29,833 nt of DNA from an uncultured Oscillospiraceae bacterium (GTDB lineage: Bacteria; Bacillota; Clostridia; Oscillospirales; Oscillospiraceae). Below, piece by piece: positions 14,094-22,543 of the stretch. How positions within the stretch are numbered: position 1 is the stretch's first letter; each line of letters starts with the position of its first letter. The notes below the pieces were generated by a model. It saw nothing but the letters and a program-made list of their open reading frames with translations. It made no database searches and was not told where the DNA came from. A program made the translations under genes and the position numbers. The DNA lies in NCBI GenBank assembly GCA_910583885.1, contig CAJUAC010000028.1:1-29833 (forward strand), read 5' to 3'.

Positions 14094-14966
14094 TTACCGG
14101 CCCAGTGCTGCTGCCAGCGCCCGGATATAGTCCGGCGTCGTACCGCAGCAGCCCCCCGCAAGCCCTGCCCCAGCCGCCGCCAGGGCCCCCATGTGCCGTG
14201 CAAAGTCCGCAGGGCCCATGCTGTAGACGGCCTCGCCCCGGCTGTCGATGGCCGGCAGGCCCGCGTTGGGCTTGGCGACGATAGGGATCTGTACCGCCGC
14301 GCGCATGGTACGCACCACCGCCTCCAGCTGATCCGGGCCTACCGAACAGTTGACGCCCACGGCAGCTGCGCCCATCTCCGCCGCCGCTGCCGCCGCCTCC
14401 TGGGCATTCCCGCCGAAGAGCACACCGCCGTCGGCCTCCACGGAGAAGCTGCACCAGACCGGCAGGCCGAGATCCGCCGCCGCATCCAGGGCTGCCACAG
14501 CCTCATCCACGCCCATGAGCGTCTCCACCGCCAGCAGATCCACCCCAGCAGCCGCCAGGGCCTCCATCTGCTCCCGGTAGATATCGTAGGCCAGGCTGTA
14601 GGGCAGGTCGCCCACCGGCTCCAAGGGTTTCCCCACTGTGGACAGATCCCCAGCCACCAGAGCCCGCCCGCCCGCCGCCTCCTTTGAGAGGGCAACGAGG
14701 GCGGTGTTGAGCTCCCCCACCTTCTCTGCCAAGCCAAAATGGGCCAGGCCCAGGCGGTTTGCCGAAAATGTGGCCGCGCAGAGGATTTGGCTCCCCGCCT
14801 CCACATAGCCCCGCTGGAGCGCCAGCAGGGCCTCCGGATGCTCCAGCACCCACAGCTCCGGGGAGACGCCCACCGGCATCCCTGCCCTGCGCAGGTTGGA
14901 GCCTGTCGCCCCGTCCAAAAGGACCGTACCGCGGCTGGCAAACTCCCAAAAATCTTCTCTTGTCAT
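14094..14966 (-). CDS. Homocysteine S-methyltransferase family protein
   Basis: This 290-residue cytoplasmic enzyme resembles the homocysteine-binding barrel of MetH and the standalone MmuM/BhmT family, which methylate homocysteine to methionine. The barrel start VLLDGATGSNL and the zinc ligands Cys207 (GVNCS) and Cys273/Cys274 (GGCCGTT) are present, so it should be active. The methyl donor (S-methylmethionine, betaine or a partner-bound cobalamin) cannot be decided: there is no cobalamin or folate domain and no neighbouring methionine gene. ATG 14966 has GGGAGG upstream. Confidence 0.88.
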   Translation of the reverse strand: MTREDFWEFASRGTVLLDGATGSNLRRAGMPVGVSPELWVLEHPEALLALQRGYVEAGSQILCAATFSANRLGLAHFGLAEKVGELNTALVALSKEAAGGRALVAGDLSTVGKPLEPVGDLPYSLAYDIYREQMEALAAAGVDLLAVETLMGVDEAVAALDAAADLGLPVWCSFSVEADGGVLFGGNAQEAAAAAAEMGAAAVGVNCSVGPDQLEAVVRTMRAAVQIPIVAKPNAGLPAIDSRGEAVYSMGPADFARHMGALAAAGAGLAGGCCGTTPDYIRALAAALGR

Positions 14967-15019
14967 CTCATGTGCCTCCCTCCGGGGACGCGCCCCGCAG
15001 GGACGCCGGATACCGTTTT

Positions 15020-15048
15020 ATGATACAGGAAATCTCCCCTGAATGCAA
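15020..15048 (-). promoter_or_regulatory. Promoter of the homocysteine methyltransferase gene
   Basis: On the minus strand, TTGCAT (15043-15048) and TATCAT (15020-15025) are separated by 17 nt. The leader is about 45 nt. Confidence 0.75.
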
Positions 15049-15090
15049 GCCTTACCCTCAACTCTTATAAAAATAGGGAGCCCCGTCCAT

Positions 15091-15124
15091 AAAACAGGGA
15101 GCTGCCCTTCCAGGCAGCCCCCTG
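15091..15124 (-). terminator. Terminator of the ABC-2 operon
   Basis: A 12-bp stem (15095-15106 with 15113-15124, one G-U wobble when read on the minus strand) has a 6-nt loop and is followed on the minus strand by TTTTAT. It lies about 100 nt past the last operon gene. Confidence 0.7.
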
Positions 15125-15220
15125 ATAAACCATGCAGCATTGTGGTCAAGCAACCGGTCCATCTTCCCTCAAAAGGGGTGTGCCTTGCCTGACGGGTGGA
15201 TTTGTGTTAAAATAGGGGCG

Positions 15221-15994
15221 TTACGAGCCGGTAGAGCGGTAATGGCGCACCCCCAGCCGCCATAGCAGGACACAGGGGATTAAAAACAGCAGCGACACCA
15301 CTGGCAGCACCCCATACCAAACCGGGCCCCGGCCAAAGAGGTATTGCAGCGGCCAATGCTGCACCAGGGCCAGGGGCACCAGGAAGGTGAGCACCAGCAG
15401 CACCGGCCTGCCGTAGACACCGAAGGGGTACTTCCCGTACTCCCGGGGGCCGTCGGTGAAAATGTTGAGCACCTCCAGGCTCTCCATGGTGAAGAAGCAT
15501 AGGGCCGCACCGATGAGGAACAGCCCAAAGAAGAGCGCCGCGCCGCACAGGATCATCAGCGCCAGCACCAGCGCCTTAACGGGCGTCCAGTCCACCGCGC
15601 CGGAATGCACAGCCCAGGCCAGCATGGCCACCGCCTGGAGCAGCCGGGCCAGCATCGTGGGCTTCATGTCCTGGCACAGCACCTGGAAGGTAAGGCTGCG
15701 GGGGCGGACCATCATGCGGTCGAACTGCGCCTGGGAGAGGATCCTCGCAAAGGTGTCAAACCCCCGGCCAAAGCACTCCGCCAGGGACGTGGCCGCCAGG
15801 ATGGACGCAAAGCACAGCGCCAGCTGGGGCAGCGTGTAGCCCCCCACGGACGTGAAACGGTCCATCAGGAATACGACGCTGAGGAATACATTTGTCGTAA
15901 TCAGCAGATGGCCCAGGCAGCTGAGGAAAAAGGACGCCCGGTAGGTCATGGCGGACCGGAAATGGATGGAGAAGAATTTGAAGTACAATCCCAT
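15221..15994 (-). CDS. ABC-2 family permease (second subunit)
   Basis: This 257-residue membrane protein is very hydrophobic, with about six predicted membrane segments (for example near 25-45, 55-75, 115-130, 140-165, 195-215 and 222-245). It belongs by context and pattern to the ABC-2 permeases of the COG3694/COG4587 type that pair with a COG4586 ATPase. The exported substrate is unknown. Its ATG (15994) lies 3 nt after the stop of the upstream permease gene, so translation is probably coupled. Heterodimeric export with the next gene is inference. Confidence 0.82.
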   Translation of the reverse strand: MGLYFKFFSIHFRSAMTYRASFFLSCLGHLLITTNVFLSVVFLMDRFTSVGGYTLPQLALCFASILAATSLAECFGRGFDTFARILSQAQFDRMMVRPRSLTFQVLCQDMKPTMLARLLQAVAMLAWAVHSGAVDWTPVKALVLALMILCGAALFFGLFLIGAALCFFTMESLEVLNIFTDGPREYGKYPFGVYGRPVLLVLTFLVPLALVQHWPLQYLFGRGPVWYGVLPVVSLLFLIPCVLLWRLGVRHYRSTGS

Positions 15995-15997
15995 TAC

Positions 15998-16804
15998 TCA
16001 GCCCCCCAGAATGACCGCACGGCGCAGGCCGTTTTGAGTGAGGAGGTAGCCCGCCGTGACCAGCGCCAGGATCCAGAAAACCTGCAATCCCATCACCGCC
16101 GGGATCTCCGGCAGGGGGATGTCCCCGTTGAAGATCCGCAGGGGCACGTTCTGCATGGAGCCGAAGGGGCTCAGGGCGGCCGCCTGCCGCAGGCCATCCG
16201 GCAGGAAGGGCAGCGGCACAATGGCCCCGCCCAGCAGGTCCGCCGCTGCCACCGACAGCACCATTAGCCCGTTGGGGTCAGTCACATAGAAGGTCAGGGC
16301 GTAAATCAGCAGCGAGTAGGCGCATACTACCAGCACCATCAGCGCCATGGACAGCAGGAACAGGCCGAACACCGCCGGGGATATCTGCAAGCGCAGCCCC
16401 CAGGGCGCGGGGATCAGGCTGCTGACCAAGATCACCGGGACCATCCGCAGGGCGGCCCGGGCCAGGCGGCCGGCCACGGCGCGGGCCATCCACATGCTGT
16501 ACAAGTCCGCAGGCCGCAGCAGCTCGTAGGCTACGGACCCGGTCTTCACTGATTCCAGGACGTCAAAGTCCCAGTTCCACAGGGCAAACAGGGTCAAAAA
16601 CGCCTGCTGGAGCCAGATATAGCTGGCCAGGGCCCCCATGCCCATGGGGAACCGCTCCGGCTGCTCCAGCCAGAAGGCCCGGTAGAGCAAAATCTCCATC
16701 GCGCCCCAGACAAACTGCGTACTCATACCCGCCAGGGCCGCGGCGCGGTATTGCAGCCCTGCCGCCAGCCGCATCCGGAAGAAGGACACATACTTTCCCA
16801 TCAT
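15998..16804 (-). CDS. ABC-2 family permease (first subunit)
   Basis: This protein of about 268 residues has several hydrophobic segments and ends in QNGLRRAVILGG. It contains TGSVAYELLRPADLY, a cytoplasmic pattern common in this two-permease ABC-2 group, in which the permeases pair with a COG4586-type ATPase. Two consecutive ATG codons (16804 and 16801) follow GAGGGGGTGGGG, and either could be used. Both lie about 10-13 nt after the ATPase stop, whereas the longer frame would overlap the ATPase. The substrate is unknown. Confidence 0.83.
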   Translation of the reverse strand: MMGKYVSFFRMRLAAGLQYRAAALAGMSTQFVWGAMEILLYRAFWLEQPERFPMGMGALASYIWLQQAFLTLFALWNWDFDVLESVKTGSVAYELLRPADLYSMWMARAVAGRLARAALRMVPVILVSSLIPAPWGLRLQISPAVFGLFLLSMALMVLVVCAYSLLIYALTFYVTDPNGLMVLSVAAADLLGGAIVPLPFLPDGLRQAAALSPFGSMQNVPLRIFNGDIPLPEIPAVMGLQVFWILALVTAGYLLTQNGLRRAVILGG

Positions 16805-16814
16805 CCCCACCCCC

Positions 16815-17612
16815 TCAGATGCCGAAGCGGCGGTAGAGGTCCGCCACCGACTCCTCTGTGGACAGGTTCTCCCCGGCACTCTTCCGGATCTGGGCCGTAT
16901 CGCCGTCCAGCAGCAGCTGCCCCTTGCCGATGAGCAGCACCCGGCTGCACAGGGCGTCGATGTCCTGCATGTCGTGGGTGGTCAGCAGGACGGTGGTGCC
17001 GCACAGGCGGTTCTGCTCCAGGATGAACTGCCGCACTTGCAGCTTGCTCACCGCATCCAGGCCGATGGTGGGCTCGTCCAGGAACAGCACCTGGGGCCCG
17101 TGGAGCAGGGCGGCGGCGATCTCACAGCGCATCCGCTGCCCCAGGGACAGCATCCGGGCCGGGGTCTTGAGCAGATCCCCCAGATCCAGCAGGGCGGTGA
17201 GCCTGTCCAGGTTCCCCCGGAAGTCCGGCCCTGGCACCCGGTAGATGTCCCGCAGCAGCAGGTAGGACTCCATCACAGGCACATCCCACCACAGCTGGCT
17301 GCGCTGGCCGAACACCACCCCCAGCCGGGCCACGTGCTTTTTCCGGTCCGCCCAGGGGGTCATGCCGTTCACGGTACACATGCCGCTGTCTGGCCGCAGG
17401 ATGCCGCAGAGGATCTTGATGGTGGTGCTTTTCCCCGCGCCGTTGGGGCCGATGTAGCCCAGGATCTGGCCGTCAGGGATGGTGAAGGTCATGTCCCGCA
17501 GGGCGGGGATGTCGGTGTAATCCTGTGCAAACAGGCTTCGCACCGCATGGCCCAGGCCGGCCTCCCGCCGCCGGACCCGGTAGGTTTTGCAGATCCCTCG
17601 CATTTCAATCAT
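16815..17612 (-). CDS. ABC transporter ATP-binding protein (COG4586-type)
   Basis: This 265-residue ATPase energises the two permeases encoded downstream. It has Walker A GPNGAGKST (55-63), signature LSLGQ (155-159), Walker B LFLDEP (176-181) and switch His213 in TTHDMQD. The signature Leu in place of Gly (LSLGQRMRCE) and the insertion before the Walker A strand (RRREAGLGHAVRSLF) are typical of this ABC-2 exporter subgroup. AGGAGA lies upstream of ATG 17612. The leader from the mapped promoter is unusually long, about 195 nt. Confidence 0.93.
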   Translation of the reverse strand: MIEMRGICKTYRVRRREAGLGHAVRSLFAQDYTDIPALRDMTFTIPDGQILGYIGPNGAGKSTTIKILCGILRPDSGMCTVNGMTPWADRKKHVARLGVVFGQRSQLWWDVPVMESYLLLRDIYRVPGPDFRGNLDRLTALLDLGDLLKTPARMLSLGQRMRCEIAAALLHGPQVLFLDEPTIGLDAVSKLQVRQFILEQNRLCGTTVLLTTHDMQDIDALCSRVLLIGKGQLLLDGDTAQIRKSAGENLSTEESVADLYRRFGI

Positions 17613-17714
17613 TTTGTTTTCTCCTTTTGTGAAAGATGGTCCCGCCGCAGGTCAGACCAGCGGGCAGCGATTGGGCGCGCTGCCATGGCCTTAAAAGCTG
17701 GCGGGAGGCACCCT

Positions 17715-17755
17715 GCCCGCAAGCGGCGCGGGCGGTCACGAACCGTCCCCCGCGC
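17715..17755 (-). promoter_or_regulatory. Structured leader of the ABC-2 operon with alternative stems
   Basis: In the leader, GCGCGGG+CGGT (17726-17736) pairs with ACCG+CCCGCGC (17742-17755, 3-nt bulge). The same GCGGGC (17728-17733) can instead pair with GCCCGC (17715-17720). Mutually exclusive stems in a 195-nt leader could be attenuation, but high GC makes chance pairing likely. Confidence 0.3.
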
Positions 17756-17816
17756 CTGGCAGGATGCCCTCTTTCCAGGGCCGGAGCCGGGAGCTCCGGA
17801 ACAAAAAAGGAATATT

Positions 17817-17844
17817 ATTATATCAAATATCCAGAAAATGTCAA
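17817..17844 (-). promoter_or_regulatory. Consensus promoter of the ABC-2 operon
   Basis: On the minus strand, a perfect TTGACA (17839-17844) and a perfect TATAAT (17817-17822) are separated by 16 nt. The promoter lies just upstream of, and opposite to, the TmrB-like gene. No equally good plus-strand promoter was seen. Confidence 0.88.
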
Positions 17845-17866
17845 GTTTCAGGAGGATTCCAGCGGC

Positions 17867-18451
17867 ATGATTATTTGGCTCAACGGCGCCTTTGGCTCGG
17901 GGAAAACCCAGACGGCCTATGCCTTGCAGCGCAGGCTGCCGGGGGCGTATGTCTACGACCCGGAAAACGCAGGGGACTTCATCCGGAAGAACCTCCCCCC
18001 ATCGCTCCATACCGGCGATTTCCAGGATTATCCCATGTGGCGCACGGTTAATCTGGAGATGCTCACCTATCTCGCCAAGCACTGCGCCGGGCCGATCATC
18101 GTCCCCATGACCATCACAAACCGGGCCTACTATGATGAGATCATTGGTGCGCTGTCAAGGGACTATGCCCTGCGCCACTATATCCTGTATGCGAAGGCGG
18201 AGACTATCCGGAAGCGGCTCGCCTCCCGGCTGGAGGGGCCCCAATCCTGGGCGGCCCGCCAGACCAGCCGGTGCATCCAGGCCTTTGACCGGGAGATCAC
18301 GGAGCAGCGCATCGACACAGACCGCCTGGGGGTCGAGCAGGTAGCCGAGCGGGTGGCCGCACTGTCCGGTATCCCGCTCCTGGAGGACAGGCGCAGCGGC
18401 CTGCGCAAGCGCTGGGACAGGGTTGTCACGCAGTGCAGGCATATACGGTAG
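17867..18451 (+). CDS. TmrB-like P-loop ATP-binding protein
   Basis: This 194-residue protein has the N-terminal pattern IIWLNGAFGSGKTQTA with Walker A GAFGSGKT (7-14), followed by VYDPENAGDFIRKN. That is the signature of the TmrB family, named for a Bacillus tunicamycin-resistance protein. The function here is unknown; resistance should not be assumed. The start follows GGAGG (17851-17855) with 11-nt spacing. It lies 22 nt upstream of the XdhC-family gene and probably begins that operon. No transmembrane segment is evident. Confidence 0.8.
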   Translation: MIIWLNGAFGSGKTQTAYALQRRLPGAYVYDPENAGDFIRKNLPPSLHTGDFQDYPMWRTVNLEMLTYLAKHCAGPIIVPMTITNRAYYDEIIGALSRDYALRHYILYAKAETIRKRLASRLEGPQSWAARQTSRCIQAFDREITEQRIDTDRLGVEQVAERVAALSGIPLLEDRRSGLRKRWDRVVTQCRHIR

Positions 18452-18473
18452 CCATCGGATAGGAGGGGTTCAG

Positions 18474-19535
18474 ATGAAGGAACTGTTTACCGCACTGGCC
18501 CGGGAGCTGGAGGCGGGCCGGGGTGCGGTGCTGTGCAGCATTGTTTCCAGCCATGGCTCCACCCCCCGGGGGGCGGGGGCTAAGCTGCTGGTGTGCGCGG
18601 GCGGCAAAACCACCGGCACCATTGGCGGCGGCGGGGTGGAGTACCGGGCCATCCAGCTGGCCGGGGAGCTTCTGGCAGAGGGGCGCTCCCAGTGGGGGCA
18701 CTACAGCCTGACCGCCGGGGAGCTGGCGGAGGCCGGCATGATCTGCGGCGGGGAGATGCGGGTGTACTTCCAGCACTTCTCCCCATCGGACAGGCCGCCG
18801 CTGGACGGTGTCCTGGAGCTGCTGGAGGGTGGGCGCGCCGCCTGGCTGCTCACAGAAATCCAGGATACCGGCTGGCGTATGGGGACCTATGACCAGAAAA
18901 ACGGCCTGCGGGGCCTGGATATCCCCCCTGCGCGGCTGACCCCCCTGCTGGGCAGCCGCGGGGTACTGGACGAGGGGGCTCCCCTCCTCTATGGGGAGCC
19001 CCTGTGCCGGGCCGGGACGGTGTACCTCTTTGGTGCAGGCCATGTAGCCCGGGCCCTGGCCCACATCCTGGCCCTGGCGGGCTTCCGGGTGGTGGTCTGT
19101 GACCAGCGGCCCCAGGCGGTATCACAGGCGTGGTTCCCGGAGGCGGCTGGGCTCGTGTGTACCCCCTTCCAGGACGCTCTGGCGCAGCTGCCCCCTGTCA
19201 CGGCGGAGGATTATGTGGTCATCATGACCCCGGGGCACGAGTGGGACTACGAAATTTTAGCCCAGGCCCTGGGCACCCCGGCAAAATATATCGGCTGCAT
19301 CGGCAGCCGGAAGAAGGTGGCCGCCACCCGGGACCGCCTGCTGGCCGCAGGCTTCCGGGAGGCGGAGATTGGACGGGTATATGCCCCCATTGGCCTGCCC
19401 ATCGGCGGGGAATCCCCGGCGGAGATCGCAGTGTCCGTGGCCGCGCAGCTGATCGCCTGCCGGTCCGGGCGGCTGGAGGCGGCCGGGCAGGCAGGCGGCA
19501 GGAGCGGGGAAAGGAGCGGCCTATGCTGCAAATAG
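18474..19535 (+). CDS. XdhC/CoxI family molybdoenzyme maturation protein
   Basis: This 353-residue protein has the N-terminal XdhC/CoxI domain (SSHGSTPRGAGAK and GTIGGGGVE) and a C-terminal Rossmann domain with LFGAGHVARAL and CIGSRKK. Members bind molybdenum cofactor and help insert its sulfurated or selenium form into xanthine-dehydrogenase-like enzymes. No molybdenum hydroxylase gene lies in the window, so its client must be elsewhere or the role may differ. AGGAGGGG precedes ATG 18474. The end overlaps the next gene by 13 nt. Confidence 0.9.
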   Translation: MKELFTALARELEAGRGAVLCSIVSSHGSTPRGAGAKLLVCAGGKTTGTIGGGGVEYRAIQLAGELLAEGRSQWGHYSLTAGELAEAGMICGGEMRVYFQHFSPSDRPPLDGVLELLEGGRAAWLLTEIQDTGWRMGTYDQKNGLRGLDIPPARLTPLLGSRGVLDEGAPLLYGEPLCRAGTVYLFGAGHVARALAHILALAGFRVVVCDQRPQAVSQAWFPEAAGLVCTPFQDALAQLPPVTAEDYVVIMTPGHEWDYEILAQALGTPAKYIGCIGSRKKVAATRDRLLAAGFREAEIGRVYAPIGLPIGGESPAEIAVSVAAQLIACRSGRLEAAGQAGGRSGERSGLCCK

Positions 19536-21106
19536 AAAACATAAAGCTGGATCTGGAGGAAACCCAGGCGGCGCTGGGCCGGAAGGCGGCGGCGGCGCTG
19601 CGGGTAAACGCCGGGGACATCCTGGAGGTGCGGATCCTCCGCCGGGCCATCGACGCCCGGGAGGGCATCCGGTTTGTCTACACCCTAGGCGTGTCGGTTA
19701 AGGGGGAGGATCGGGTACTCCGGCGGTGCAGGAACCGGCACGTCTCCCGACCGGAGGGGACGCCCTACCAGCTGCCGCCGGCCGTCCCCCAGCCGGCCCT
19801 CCCGCCGGTGGTGGTGGGTGCGGGGCCAGCGGGGCTGTTCTGCGCCCTGGCACTGGCCCGCTGCGGCGCACGGCCCATCCTGCTGGAGCGGGGCTGGGAT
19901 GTGGCGCGCAGGCAGGCGGATGTGGAGCGCTTTTGGGAGACCGGGGTGCTGGATCCCGCGTCCAATGTCCAGTTCGGGGAGGGCGGCGCGGGGGCCTTCT
20001 CCGACGGCAAGCTGAACACCGGCACCCGGGATCTGCGCCACCGGTTCACCCTGGAGATCCTCACCGCCCACGGCGCACCGGAGAGCATCCTCTGGGATGC
20101 AAAGCCCCATGTGGGCACGGATTACCTCCGGCGTGTCCTGGTGAGCCTCCGGCAGGAGCTGCTGAGGCTGGGATGCGAGATCCGCTTCGGCCACCGCCTG
20201 GCGGGGATCCAGCAGGAGGACGGCCAGCTGCGTGCGCTCCAGATTGCAGGGCCGGAGGGGGCCTATTCCCTGCCCACCGGGCAGGCGGTCCTCGCCCTGG
20301 GCAACAGCGCCCGGGACACCTTTGCCATGCTCCACGCCGCCGGCGTCCCCATGGAGCCCAAGCCCCTGGCGGTGGGGGTACGCATTGAGCACCGCCAGGC
20401 GGACATCGACCTGGCCCAGTACAAGGCCCTGGCGGGGCACCCCCGCCTCCCAGCGGCCAGCTACAAGCTCAGCTGCCATTTGAAGGACGGGCGGGGGGTA
20501 TTCAGCTTCTGCGTCTGCCCCGGCGGCCAGGTGGTGGCCGCTGCCAGCGAGGCCGGGCGCACCGTCACCAACGGCATGAGCTTCTACGCCCGGGACGGGG
20601 TGAACTGTAACGGCGGCCTGCTGGTGGGTGTCACCCCAGCGGACTTCCCGGACAGGGGCCCCCTGGGGGGGATCGCCTTCCAGCGGGAGCTGGAGGAGCG
20701 GGCCTTCACCGCCGGGGGCGGCGGCTTTACCGCGCCAGCCCAGCGCCTGGAGGACTTCCTGCTCCGCCGCCCCTCCCAGGGGCCCGGCGCAGTGGCGCCG
20801 ACCTACCGGCCCGGCGTGCGCTGGTGCGATTTGTGGGAGGTGCTGCCGGGATTCCTGTGCCAGTCCCTGGCGGAGGCCCTGCCCATCCTGGACGGGAAGG
20901 TCCGGGGCTACGCCTGCCCGGATGCTGTGCTCACGGCGGTGGAGACCCGCTCCTCCTGCCCCCTGCGCATCCTGCGGGATGAGACGGGGCAGTCCGCAGT
21001 GCGGGGGCTGTGGCCCTGCGGCGAGGGCGCGGGCTATGCCGGAGGGATCCTCTCCGCCGCTGCGGACGGCCTGCGGGCCGCCGAGCGGGTGCTGGCCCTC
21101 CTCTGA
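19523..21106 (+). CDS. FAD-dependent dehydrogenase (COG2509-type)
   Basis: This 527-residue cytoplasmic flavoprotein has a short N-terminal domain (about 1-80, with ILRRAIDARE) and then the FAD dinucleotide fold with GAGPAG (99-104) and LLERG. NVQFGEGGAGAFSDGKLNTG, here recognisable by its GEGGAGAFSDG core, is characteristic of the COG2509 group. The C-terminal FAD motif GLWPCGEGAGYAGGI is intact. The substrate is unknown. ATG 19523 has AAGGAG upstream inside the xdhC-like gene, and the 13-nt overlap implies translational coupling. A redox role linked to molybdoenzyme maturation is inference only. Confidence 0.87.
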   Translation: MLQIENIKLDLEETQAALGRKAAAALRVNAGDILEVRILRRAIDAREGIRFVYTLGVSVKGEDRVLRRCRNRHVSRPEGTPYQLPPAVPQPALPPVVVGAGPAGLFCALALARCGARPILLERGWDVARRQADVERFWETGVLDPASNVQFGEGGAGAFSDGKLNTGTRDLRHRFTLEILTAHGAPESILWDAKPHVGTDYLRRVLVSLRQELLRLGCEIRFGHRLAGIQQEDGQLRALQIAGPEGAYSLPTGQAVLALGNSARDTFAMLHAAGVPMEPKPLAVGVRIEHRQADIDLAQYKALAGHPRLPAASYKLSCHLKDGRGVFSFCVCPGGQVVAAASEAGRTVTNGMSFYARDGVNCNGGLLVGVTPADFPDRGPLGGIAFQRELEERAFTAGGGGFTAPAQRLEDFLLRRPSQGPGAVAPTYRPGVRWCDLWEVLPGFLCQSLAEALPILDGKVRGYACPDAVLTAVETRSSCPLRILRDETGQSAVRGLWPCGEGAGYAGGILSAAADGLRAAERVLALL

Positions 21107-21206
21107 CATCCCTGGATTTTTATCGCCGGTATCCCTGTTGCCGCGCCCCATCTGCCGGTTATAGCAGTTTCTTAACGGGTCTGCCTGCAAGGACAGCATA
21201 AATCTG

Positions 21207-21235
21207 GTTGCCAGCAGCGGCAAAGAATGGTATAA
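21207..21235 (+). promoter_or_regulatory. Promoter of the binding-protein/chemoreceptor operon
   Basis: TTGCCA (21207-21212) and TATAAT (21230-21235) are separated by 17 nt, with an extended -10 TGG. No clear terminator was found between 21107 and here. Confidence 0.85.
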
Positions 21236-21271
21236 TGCCACCGGAATTTTTATTGAGAGGAACAAGGTTGT

Positions 21272-22507
21272 ATGAAAAGACGAGGTTTCCCATTGGTGCT
21301 GTCCCTACTGGCCCTGCTCTGGACAGCGGGCTGCGGCCAGCAGGAGGAGCCGCCTGCCGCCAGCGTGGAGGAGGACAAAACGGTCGCGCTGACCGTCTGG
21401 GGGGCGGAGGAGGACGCCGCGCTCCTTGAGGAGATTTTTGCCTCCTTCCAGTCCCATTACGCCGGCCAGGCCGATTTTCAAATTACCTACCAGCCCCAGA
21501 GCGAGTCCAACTGCAAGGACGTTCTGCTGGGGGATCTAGAGGGGGGCGCGGACGTATTCGCCTTTGCCGACGACCAGGTGGCCGCCTTAGCCGCTGCCGG
21601 CGGGCTGGACCCTGTGGAGAACGCGGAGTCCATCCGCGCTGCGAACCTCTCCGCCGCAGTAGACGCGGCCAGCGTGGAGGGGACCCTCTATGCCTATCCG
21701 CTGACGGCGGACAACGGCTATTTCCTCTATTACAACAAGGCCTATTTCTCCGAGGAGGACATCCAGAGCCTGGAGAGGATGGCAGAGGTGGCGGCCCAGG
21801 CTGGACGCCTGGTGGTGATGGACTGGTCATCTGCCTGGTATGTCTACGCCTTTTTTGGCAATACCGGCCTGGAGGTGGGGCTGAATGATGACGGCCTGAC
21901 CAATTACTGCACCTGGAACAGCACCAGCGGGCCCATCCGCGGCATAGATGTCGCCCAGTCCATGCTGTCCATCGCGGCCAGCCCCGGCTTTGCCAGCCGG
22001 ACGGATACGGAATTTTTGGCCGGTGTGCAGGACGGGTCTGTCATTGCCGGGGTCAGCGGCGTGTGGAACGCCGTAGCAGTTGCGGATGCCTGGGGGGACA
22101 ACGCCGGGGCGGCGAAGCTGCCCTCCTACACCTGCGCAGGGCAGCAGGTGCAGATGGCCTCCTTCTCCGGCTGCAAGCTCATCGGCGTCAACGCCTACTC
22201 CCAGCATCCGGAGTGGGCGGCGCGGCTGGCAGAGTGGATCACCAGCGAGGAGAACCAGCGCCTGCGCTTCACCATGCGGGGCCAGGGCCCTGCCAACAGC
22301 AGCGCAGCCAACTCCCCCCAGGTACAGGGCTCCCCGGCCATTGCGGCGCTGCTGGCCCAGTCGGAGTTCTCCCATCTCCAGCGGGTGGGCGGGAAGTTCT
22401 GGGACCCGGTTTCTGAATTTGCCGGGAACCTGGCGGCGGGGAACCCCTCCGGCGCGTCCCTCCAGACCCAGCTGGACCGCCTGGTGGACAGCGTGACCGC
22501 GCGGTGA
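21272..22507 (+). CDS. Extracellular solute-binding lipoprotein (sugar-type, family 1)
   Basis: This 411-residue protein has a lipoprotein signal peptide: basic MKRRG, a hydrophobic core and the lipobox TAGC with Cys21. The mature part begins with an acidic linker, then LTVWGAEEDAALLEEIFASF, a pattern of the maltose-binding-protein-like superfamily, and YPLTADNGYFLYYNK, here noted for its NGYFLYYNK core. It should be anchored outside the membrane. No permease or ATPase genes are adjacent. A chemoreceptor gene follows 36 nt downstream, so it may deliver ligand to a receptor or to a transporter encoded elsewhere. The ligand is unknown. Confidence 0.88.
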   Translation: MKRRGFPLVLSLLALLWTAGCGQQEEPPAASVEEDKTVALTVWGAEEDAALLEEIFASFQSHYAGQADFQITYQPQSESNCKDVLLGDLEGGADVFAFADDQVAALAAAGGLDPVENAESIRAANLSAAVDAASVEGTLYAYPLTADNGYFLYYNKAYFSEEDIQSLERMAEVAAQAGRLVVMDWSSAWYVYAFFGNTGLEVGLNDDGLTNYCTWNSTSGPIRGIDVAQSMLSIAASPGFASRTDTEFLAGVQDGSVIAGVSGVWNAVAVADAWGDNAGAAKLPSYTCAGQQVQMASFSGCKLIGVNAYSQHPEWAARLAEWITSEENQRLRFTMRGQGPANSSAANSPQVQGSPAIAALLAQSEFSHLQRVGGKFWDPVSEFAGNLAAGNPSGASLQTQLDRLVDSVTAR

Positions 22508-22543
22508 GCGCCAGATAATCGATAGCAGAGGAAAGGGGATTGT

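Noticed and set aside
19685..21265. 526-codon open frame on the minus strand
   Set aside because: It is antisense to the COG2509-type flavoprotein gene, has low-complexity composition and lacks a convincing start.
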